In this document: positions 6,717-13,423 of the stretch, piece by piece
How positions within the stretch are numbered: position 1 is the first letter of the stretch
Layout: each line of letters begins with the position of its first letter
Origin: JALOTE01 sp031422195
GTDB taxonomy: Bacteria > Pseudomonadota > Alphaproteobacteria > Rhizobiales > Rhizobiaceae
DNA: 15,041 nt
Direction of reading: 5' to 3'
Assembly (NCBI GenBank): GCA_031422195.1
Contig: JANOPZ010000129.1
Span: forward strand, 1-15,041
Made by a program: the position numbers and the translations under genes
The notes under the pieces: model-generated
Told to the model about the DNA's origin: nothing
The model's database searches: none
What the model saw: only the letters and a program-made list of their open reading frames with translations

Positions 6717-7708
6717 TGGGTTTTGTGCGTCTCAGTGATTTTTCTTTGATTCCTGCGCCCTTGCGCGGCGGCGTTGTTGCCATTGGCAATTTTGATGGCG
6801 TGCACTACGGCCACCGCGCAGTGCTCGACCGGGCATTGAGATTGGCGAAAGCTAAAAATCTGCCCGCTTTGGTGCTAACGTTTGAGCCACATCCGCGCAC
6901 TATTTTCAAACCTGATGCACCGGTTTATCGCCTTACGCCTGCACCCATGAAAGCTGAAATGCTTGAAGCAATTGGTTTTGACGGCGTTGTCGAACAGCCG
7001 TTTGGCCGTGATTTTTCCAATCATTCCGCTGAAGAGTTTGTGCGCAACGTTTTGGTCGGCGGTTTTGGCGTAAAAGACGTTGTGACCGGTTTTGATTTTC
7101 ATTTTGGCAAAAGCCGTGAAGGTGGCCCGGCGTTTTTGATGGAAGCTGGAAGCCGCCATGGTTTCGGTGTTGCTCTCACAGATGCCATGCGCGATGATAA
7201 TTTTGAAGTTGTTTCTTCTAGCCGCATCCGCGAAGCTTTGGCTGCAGGCAATATGGAATCAGCCGCCAGTCTGCTTGGATATCGTTTCCGTGTTACCTCC
7301 GAAGTGGTGCACGGTAAAAAATTGGGCCGCACGTTAGGATACCCTACCGCCAATATGTCGCTCGCGCTCGAAACCGAATTGGCGCACGGCATTTATGCCG
7401 TCCGCTTCCGCCGTGAAAATGGCTCACTTCATGATGGCGTTGCCTCATTTGGCCGCCGCCCGACGGTGACAGACAGCGGCGCACCCATACTTGAAACATT
7501 TTTGTTTGATTTTGACGGCGATCTTTATGGTGAGCATGCCACCGTCAGCCTGTTTCAGCGCCTGCGCGGCGAGCAGAAATTTGATGGCTTGGAAGCGCTG
7601 GTGGCGCAAATGAACCGCGACAGCGAAAACGCCAAAACGGTTTTGGCCAAAGCGCAGCCTATTTCAGAAATTGACGCCAAACTAAACTTTCAACCGTTTC
7701 ATGGCTGA
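6716..7708 (+). CDS. ribF: Bifunctional riboflavin kinase / FAD synthetase
   Basis: A 330-residue two-domain enzyme that phosphorylates riboflavin to FMN and adenylates FMN to FAD. The N-terminal adenylyltransferase domain shows GNFDGVHYGH (residues 24-33), FEPHP (56-60) and SSSRIREAL (167-175, the SSxxIR signature). The C-terminal kinase domain shows GKKLGRTLGYPTAN (200-213) and a late FDGDLYGE. Length is normal for the family. The ATG at 6716 overlaps the stop of the HAD gene (TGATG) and has GAGG at 6704-6707. The next gene begins 8 bases before this stop, so the unit continues without a break. Confidence 0.97.
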   Translation: MGFVRLSDFSLIPAPLRGGVVAIGNFDGVHYGHRAVLDRALRLAKAKNLPALVLTFEPHPRTIFKPDAPVYRLTPAPMKAEMLEAIGFDGVVEQPFGRDFSNHSAEEFVRNVLVGGFGVKDVVTGFDFHFGKSREGGPAFLMEAGSRHGFGVALTDAMRDDNFEVVSSSRIREALAAGNMESAASLLGYRFRVTSEVVHGKKLGRTLGYPTANMSLALETELAHGIYAVRFRRENGSLHDGVASFGRRPTVTDSGAPILETFLFDFDGDLYGEHATVSLFQRLRGEQKFDGLEALVAQMNRDSENAKTVLAKAQPISEIDAKLNFQPFHG

Positions 7709-8405
7709 ACGCAAAAACATTCTGATCACTGGCGCTACCGACGGCATCGGCTTGGCTTTGGCAAAGGGCTTGGCTGTAAAATATAATTTGGTTTTGACGG
7801 GCCGAAAGGCAACGCATACTGATCTGCCCGCTGGCGCGATCTATGTCGAAGCAGATCAATCTGATCCGGCTTTATGTGTAGCTGCTATTTTGAGAGCACT
7901 TCAAAACGCCGGTTGGGACAAGCTTGATAATGCGGTGCTCAATGCGGGAACCGGTTTTGCGGCAATAGAAGGCCTTGAAACCGCAGATGTTATTCGCACC
8001 ACTTTGGATGTGAACCTGAGTGCCAACATAGCTCTATCCCACGCCCTGTTTCCAACACTAGAAAAAGCCAAAGGTACGTTGAGTTTTGTCGGTTCGGTGG
8101 CTCACAAAGGATCGCCATTGTTTCCATCCTATGCGGCCTCAAAAGCAGGGCTTGATGCTTTGGCGCGTGCATTGCGGTCTGAATGGCAGGGCCGGGTAGC
8201 CGTTCAGATTATCCATCCGGGCCCGACAAATACCGGCATGCAGGTGAAGGCCGGTTACGACCCCGGCAAAATGCGGCGCGTGTTTATCAAGCCGGAAATC
8301 ATGGCTGAGATGTTGGAACGTGCAATTGCCAGCCAAAAGTCTCCGGTCACGCTGTCTTTCGCCCGTCGCGCCATGTTCGGTCTTTGGCAAGGGCGCGAAC
8401 TATGA
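7701..8405 (+). CDS. Short-chain dehydrogenase/reductase (SDR), first of a pair
   Basis: A 234-residue classical SDR. It has the NAD(P)-binding motif TGATDGIG (residues 10-17), NAG (81-83), Asn105, and the catalytic Ser132, Tyr144 and Lys148 (YAASK). HPGPTNTGM follows as the usual post-catalytic PG motif. Arg35 after the second strand (TGR) hints at NADP preference, but that is weak evidence. The start lies 8 bases inside ribF and no clear ribosome site is seen, so translation probably depends on ribosomes finishing ribF. Substrate is unknown; SDR sequence alone does not define it. It is followed by a second SDR with an ATGA overlap. Confidence 0.9.
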   Translation: MAERKNILITGATDGIGLALAKGLAVKYNLVLTGRKATHTDLPAGAIYVEADQSDPALCVAAILRALQNAGWDKLDNAVLNAGTGFAAIEGLETADVIRTTLDVNLSANIALSHALFPTLEKAKGTLSFVGSVAHKGSPLFPSYAASKAGLDALARALRSEWQGRVAVQIIHPGPTNTGMQVKAGYDPGKMRRVFIKPEIMAEMLERAIASQKSPVTLSFARRAMFGLWQGREL

Positions 8406-9136
8406 AGGCCTTGATTACAGGAGCAACAGCCGGTTTGGGCGCAGCGTTTGCTGATAATCTTGCCGCGCATGGCGTAAAAATTCTCAACATCGACCGCGCT
8501 AAATCTGACATGCATCAAACCTTGACGTGTGATTTATCCAGCCGCGCAAGCCTCGATGATGTTCTAACTCATGTCAGCAACCAAATTCCGTTTGATTGGC
8601 TGATTCTTAATGCGGGTGCGAGCGCCACGGGAAAATTCCAAGAGCTTCCTGTCGACGTTATGCTCAAACTGATCAGCCTTAACGCAGAAGCGCCAATGGT
8701 TTTGGCAAGTCATTTACTCGCCCAAAACGCTATCGCAAAAGGTGGGCATATCGTGCTGATTTCGTCGCTGTCACATTTTACCGGCTACCCCGGTGCAGCC
8801 GCCTATGCTGCCAGCAAATCGGCTTTGGCAGTGTTCGGTACATCCATCCGCAAGGCTGCAAAAGCGCGCGGCGTTTCCGTTACGATTGCATATCCCGGCC
8901 CGCTGGCAACCGATCATGCTGCACGCCATGCCCCAAAAGGCGCAAATGCCAAATCGCGGATGGCCCCCGAAATTGCTGCCGCAGCAATTTTATCTGCCGC
9001 CAAAGCTGGATGCAAAACTGCAATTCCCGGCCTTCCCAATAAAGTCGCCGCATTGCTTGGTTCACTCGAACCCGGCCTGATGACATGGGCGATGCGCAAA
9101 ATCATTTACGAGCGACTGGAAAACAGCGTTTATTGA
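8402..9136 (+). CDS. Short-chain dehydrogenase/reductase (SDR), second of a pair
   Basis: A 244-residue classical SDR with TGATAGLG (residues 6-13), NAG (70-72), Asn94, Ser122, Tyr135 and Lys139, then YPGP. Asp31 ends the second strand (NID), which usually favours NAD over NADP, in contrast to the Arg at that region of its neighbour. The start at 8402 is chosen over one at 8384 because it overlaps the previous stop as ATGA and has AAGGG at 8389-8393 with an 8-base spacer. Despite sharing a fold, the two SDRs are clearly diverged, so they are not a recent duplication. Substrate unknown. It ends 37 bases before ileS. Confidence 0.9.
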   Translation: MKALITGATAGLGAAFADNLAAHGVKILNIDRAKSDMHQTLTCDLSSRASLDDVLTHVSNQIPFDWLILNAGASATGKFQELPVDVMLKLISLNAEAPMVLASHLLAQNAIAKGGHIVLISSLSHFTGYPGAAAYAASKSALAVFGTSIRKAAKARGVSVTIAYPGPLATDHAARHAPKGANAKSRMAPEIAAAAILSAAKAGCKTAIPGLPNKVAALLGSLEPGLMTWAMRKIIYERLENSVY

Positions 9137-9173
9137 TCTTTATTCTAACTGCTCTGATTGCTATGAGCACGCC

Positions 9174-12161
9174 ATGAGCGAACCAATCGATTATTCAAAA
9201 ACGCTGGCATTGCCGGTCACTGATTTTCCAATGCGCGCTGGCCTGCCGCAAAAAGAGCCGCAAATCCTGGCCCGCTGGGCAGAGATGGATTTGTATAAGC
9301 TGCTGCGCGTTGATGCCGCTGGCCGCCCGAAATATGTGCTGCATGATGGCCCGCCCTATGCCAACGGCAATCTGCATATTGGCCACGCGCTGAACAAAGT
9401 GCTGAAAGATGTCATCACACGTTCGTTTCAAATGCGCGGGTTTGACAGCAATTACGTGCCCGGCTGGGATTGCCACGGCCTGCCAATCGAGTGGAAAATA
9501 GAAGAAGCCTATCGCGCCAAAGGCCAGAACAAAGACGATATTCCGGTGGCCGAATTCCGCCAAGAATGCCGCGAATTTGCAACGCATTGGGTTGGCGTGC
9601 AGAGCGAGGAGTTTTTGCGCCTTGGCGTGACAGGTGATTTCAAAAACCCGTATCTGACGATGAACTTCCGCGCCGAAGCGATTATTGCCGGTGAGCTGAT
9701 GAAGTTTGCCAAATCCGGCCAGCTTTACCGCGGGTCAAAACCGATCATGTGGTCGGTGGTGGAGCAGACGGCATTGGCTGAGGCTGAGATTGAGTATGAG
9801 ACGGTAGAGAGTGACACGGTTTGGGTGAAGTTTCCGGTTCGTTCAACTGGTGGAACAGTAGGCGTTGGCGGAGACAATCCAAACGATCTTTTGGATGCAT
9901 CGATCGTAATCTGGACGACCACGCCTTGGACAGTTCCGGGCAACCGCGCAATCTCATTTTCGACGCGGATTTCATACGGTCTCTATGAGATCACCGGCGC
10001 TGAAAACACCTTTGGCCCACAGGCTGGCGCGAAGTTGATCCTTTCCGATAAGCTAGCTGAAGAAGTGTTTGCTAAAGGCAAAATGACGTTTCTGCGATTG
10101 CGGGAAGTAAAAGCGTCGGCCCTAATCGGTTCAACTTGTTTCCATCCGTTGTTTTCGTATCCCGAAAACTGGAAAGATGCGCCTTATTCATTTGAAGTCC
10201 CCCTCATCGACGGCGATCACGTCACCGACGACGCAGGCACTGGCTTTGTGCACACCGCACCCAGCCATGGCCGTGATGACTTTGAAGTATGGACGCGAAA
10301 TGCCTGCGAACTTGAAGCACGCGGTATTGATTCCAGCATCCCGTTCCCTGTTGGCAAAGACGGCTATTACACCAAAGATGCACCGGGATTTGGCCCCGAT
10401 GCCGAAGGTGGCGCTGCCCGCGTAATCGATGATAAAGGCAAGAAGGGTGACGCAAACGAGCGCGTGATTAAAGCGCTGATTGCGACCGGCAATCTTTTTG
10501 CACGCGGCCGCATCAAGCATGAATACCCGCATTCATGGCGCTCCAAAAAGCCGATCATCTATCTCAACACACCGCAATGGTTTGTGTTTATGGATAAGGA
10601 TGGCGTTGCTGAAAAAGGCACCCTCCGCGCCACCGCACTTGCCGCCATCGAAGCCACGCGCTTTGTGCCCGCATCCGGCCAAAACCGCCTTCGTGCCATG
10701 ATCGAGCAACGCCCGGATTGGGTGCTGTCTCGCCAGCGTGCTTGGGGCGTGCCGATTTCGGTGTTCCGCCATGTTGAAACCGGGCAGGTGATTCCCGGGC
10801 CGGAGTTTGGCCAATCAGAAGCTCTCATCGCCCGCATCATGGAGGCTTTCACAATCGAAGGCGCCGACGCTTGGTATGCTGATGGCGCAAAAGAGCGGTT
10901 TTTGAACGGCTTCGTGAACGACTTGGATAAGTGGCAGAAAATCAACGACATCTTGGACGTTTGGTTTGATTCCGGCTCTACCCATGCGTTCTGTTTGGAG
11001 CAGCGCCCTGATCTCAAATGGCCTGCTGATCTCTATCTGGAAGGCTCAGACCAGCACCGCGGCTGGTTCCATTCGTCCTTGCTCGAAAGCGCAGGCACAC
11101 GGGGCCGTGCGCCTTACGATGCGGTGCTGACGCACGGATTTGTCATGGCCGAAGACGGCACCAAAATGTCAAAATCAAAGGGCAATGTGGTGACACCGCA
11201 GGAAGTCATCAAAGATTCCGGTGCAGATATTTTGCGGCTTTGGGTGATGACGTCAGATTATGAAGAAGATTTGCGCCTCGGCAAAACCATTTTGCAAACC
11301 AATATCGACAGCTACCGCAAAATCCGCAACACCATCCGCTGGATGCTCGGCACGCTTGCCCATGACACAGGCGAGGTGGTGAACCATGCTGATCTGCCGG
11401 AGCTTGAGCGTCTGATGCTGCACCGGTTGTCTGAACTCGACCAGATTGTCCACGCTGGCTATAATGCGTTTGATTTCAAACGCGTGACCAAGGCGCTGAT
11501 GGATTTTTGCGTGGTGGATTTATCGGCGTTTTATTTCGATATCCGCAAAGACTCGCTTTATTGCGATGCGCCGTCGAACATTAAACGCCGCGCTTCATTG
11601 CATGTGCTGCGCGAAATTTTTGAGCGTCTGGTGACATGGCTTGCGCCGATGCTGCCGTTTACCACTGAAGAAAGCTGGCTGTCTCGCTACCCTGAAGCGG
11701 CGTCGGTGCACCTCGAACAATTCCGCGTCAACCCCGATCATTGGCATGATGCCGCTTTGGCCAAGCGCTGGGATCTGATCCGCGATGTTCGCCGTGTTGT
11801 CACAGGCGCGCTGGAAATTGAGCGGGCTGCCAAACGCATTGGGTCTTCATTGGAGGCAGAGCCGGTAATCTATATAACCGATGCGAAATGGGAGGCCGCC
11901 ATCGAAGGCCAAGACATGGCAGAAATTTGTATTACTTCGGGCATCATTATCGAGACCGGAAGCGATGAACCGGCGGATGCATTTCGTTCAGAAGATGTGC
12001 GCGGCATATCCGTCCAATTCGTTCGAGCTGAGGGGGTTAAATGCGCGCGGTCGTGGCGGTTCACCAATGATGTCGGGTCTGATGCACACTGGCCGGATGT
12101 TTCGGCAAGGGATGCTGCGGCGTTGAATGAATTGAAGGCATTGGGTAGACTGGCCGTTTAA
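9174..12161 (+). CDS. ileS: Isoleucine--tRNA ligase
   Basis: A 995-residue class I synthetase that charges tRNA-Ile and edits valine. The catalytic HIGH motif is at 68-71 (after PPYANGNL), the editing domain contains the IWTTTPWT segment, and KMSKS is at 664-668. The C-terminal region keeps the outline of the bacterial zinc-finger tail, but reads KCARSW (Cys957, Ser960) and VSARDAAAL where CxxC and CxxC pairs are usual, so the zinc site looks lost. Length is somewhat above E. coli IleRS (938). No strong ribosome site precedes the ATG at 9174; another ATG at 9163 is out of frame. It lies 37 bases after the second SDR on the same strand and may share its transcript. Confidence 0.98.
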   Translation: MSEPIDYSKTLALPVTDFPMRAGLPQKEPQILARWAEMDLYKLLRVDAAGRPKYVLHDGPPYANGNLHIGHALNKVLKDVITRSFQMRGFDSNYVPGWDCHGLPIEWKIEEAYRAKGQNKDDIPVAEFRQECREFATHWVGVQSEEFLRLGVTGDFKNPYLTMNFRAEAIIAGELMKFAKSGQLYRGSKPIMWSVVEQTALAEAEIEYETVESDTVWVKFPVRSTGGTVGVGGDNPNDLLDASIVIWTTTPWTVPGNRAISFSTRISYGLYEITGAENTFGPQAGAKLILSDKLAEEVFAKGKMTFLRLREVKASALIGSTCFHPLFSYPENWKDAPYSFEVPLIDGDHVTDDAGTGFVHTAPSHGRDDFEVWTRNACELEARGIDSSIPFPVGKDGYYTKDAPGFGPDAEGGAARVIDDKGKKGDANERVIKALIATGNLFARGRIKHEYPHSWRSKKPIIYLNTPQWFVFMDKDGVAEKGTLRATALAAIEATRFVPASGQNRLRAMIEQRPDWVLSRQRAWGVPISVFRHVETGQVIPGPEFGQSEALIARIMEAFTIEGADAWYADGAKERFLNGFVNDLDKWQKINDILDVWFDSGSTHAFCLEQRPDLKWPADLYLEGSDQHRGWFHSSLLESAGTRGRAPYDAVLTHGFVMAEDGTKMSKSKGNVVTPQEVIKDSGADILRLWVMTSDYEEDLRLGKTILQTNIDSYRKIRNTIRWMLGTLAHDTGEVVNHADLPELERLMLHRLSELDQIVHAGYNAFDFKRVTKALMDFCVVDLSAFYFDIRKDSLYCDAPSNIKRRASLHVLREIFERLVTWLAPMLPFTTEESWLSRYPEAASVHLEQFRVNPDHWHDAALAKRWDLIRDVRRVVTGALEIERAAKRIGSSLEAEPVIYITDAKWEAAIEGQDMAEICITSGIIIETGSDEPADAFRSEDVRGISVQFVRAEGVKCARSWRFTNDVGSDAHWPDVSARDAAALNELKALGRLAV

Positions 12162-12298
12162 GGCTTGCACTTTCATGTGTCAGCAATTGCCGGATGGCGT
12201 ATTTCCGGTTATGGCTGGCTAAGAAATTTGTTTTCGGCCATCTTCTGGCCGGTATTGCCTACCAATTGGTTTTGCCTAGCGTTGAAACGAGATTGTCC

Positions 12299-12901
12299 AT
12301 GTCCGCATTTGCCCGTTTTGGTATCGTTGTTTCTTGTCTTATAGCACTGTCAGCGTGCACCTCAGCGCCAACCTATGGCACTGGTACACGGTCTGATGTG
12401 CAGTTGCTGGAAGATGTTGCAGGTATCCTGACAATTAATCCAGCGCCGAAAGACGCGATCGACTATAAACCGCGCCCGGGTGTCATTGCGCCGGCCAGTT
12501 CGGCTGCATTGCCTGCGCCACAAGAAAGCATAACAAAATTAGCCGGCGTTATGCCTGAGACACCTGAAATTCGTCGCCAGCGTTTGCGGGACGAAGCAAC
12601 TGCCAATCAAAACAACCCGCTTTACAAATCTCCGATCATCAATACCGGGCTGGGCCAAGTACAAACTCGGGAGCTAACCCCTCTTGAGCAACAAGAACGT
12701 TTCCGCGCCGCGCGTAAAATTCAAGATGGCGCTTACGAAGGCCGCCGCTTTTTGTCAGACCCACCAGCCGCACTAAAAGTAGCCGCTGATACAGCGCCTG
12801 TTGGTGATTTGGGTGAACCTGAGAAGAAAAAAGAAGCCCGCCTCAGGAAAGCCGCCCAAGGCGGCAATGGATTTAGCCTGCGCAATTTGTGGCCTTGGTG
12901 A
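12299..12901 (+). CDS. Putative outer-membrane lipoprotein of unknown function
   Basis: A 200-residue protein with a lipoprotein signal: Arg6, a hydrophobic stretch at 7-17, and lipobox L17-S-A-C20, followed by Thr21, so sorting to the outer membrane is expected. The mature part is Ala/Pro-rich and charged, with segments such as YKPRPGVIAP and a basic C-terminal end (EKKKEARLRKAA) closing in LRNLWPW. It has no recognisable enzyme motif and is likely partly disordered. The start at 12299 is preferred over one at 12194 because the signal peptide then begins at residue 1. I recall similar small lipoproteins after ileS in rhizobia but assign no function. It ends 2 bases before the convergent tadA stop. 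Confidence 0.8.
   Translation: MSAFARFGIVVSCLIALSACTSAPTYGTGTRSDVQLLEDVAGILTINPAPKDAIDYKPRPGVIAPASSAALPAPQESITKLAGVMPETPEIRRQRLRDEATANQNNPLYKSPIINTGLGQVQTRELTPLEQQERFRAARKIQDGAYEGRRFLSDPPAALKVAADTAPVGDLGEPEKKKEARLRKAAQGGNGFSLRNLWPW
12851..12865 (-). terminator. Possible weak terminator for tadA inside the lipoprotein gene
   Basis: On the minus strand, about 40 bases past the tadA stop, GCCGCC-TTG-GGCGGC is followed by TTTCC. The stem is the same hexamer pair as the groEL terminator, but the loop has three bases and the T-run is short. It lies in the 3' end of the lipoprotein reading frame, where it encodes KAAQGG, so it may simply be coding sequence. Confidence 0.3.
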
Positions 12902-12903
12902 TG

Positions 12904-13374
12904 CTACCGCAACGCCTTGAAAAACACTTTTAGCATTTCACCGGCTTCTGCTTCTGCCAGCCCGCCATAAGTATCTGGCGCATGCAAACAGGTTGGCTGG
13001 CTGAAAAATCTTGGCCCATGTTCCACAGCGCCGCCTTTGGCATCTGCTGCGCCGTAATAGAGCCGCCTTATGCGCGCGTGAGAAATAGCGCCAGCACACA
13101 TCGCGCAAGGCTCCAACGTCACATATAGATCGCATTCTTCGATACGCTGGGACCCGAATTTCTCACATGCGATGCGAATTGCCAACATTTCAGCATGCGC
13201 AGTAGGATCGTTCAGCGTGCGTGTACGGTTTCCTGCGCGCGCTATTATTGCGCCATGATGTGTTATCACTGCGCCAATTGGCACTTCACCAAGCGATTTA
13301 GCAATCCGCGCCTCGGCCAATGCTTCATCCATTGCGCTAATTGCAACCTTGCTTGCATTTACCCCTACCGTCAT
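12904..13374 (-). CDS. tadA: tRNA(adenine-34) deaminase TadA
   Basis: A 156-residue zinc deaminase that converts the wobble adenosine of tRNA-Arg(ACG) to inosine, normally an essential reaction. The zinc-site residues are His60 and the shuttle Glu62 in TAHAEMLAI, with Cys90 and Cys93 in LEPCAMCAGAI. The start at 13374 is kept over Met15 (13332) because AGAGG lies 7 bases upstream and because Met15 aligns within the first helix of the family, which normally has several residues before it. It is divergent from the pseudouridine synthase gene (49 bases between starts) and convergent with the lipoprotein gene. Confidence 0.96.
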   Translation of the reverse strand: MTVGVNASKVAISAMDEALAEARIAKSLGEVPIGAVITHHGAIIARAGNRTRTLNDPTAHAEMLAIRIACEKFGSQRIEECDLYVTLEPCAMCAGAISHARIRRLYYGAADAKGGAVEHGPRFFSQPTCLHAPDTYGGLAEAEAGEMLKVFFKALR

Positions 13375-13423
13375 CGGTCAACCTCTGTTACGCACCGCTT
13401 AAATACACAAAAAGGCATATCAC

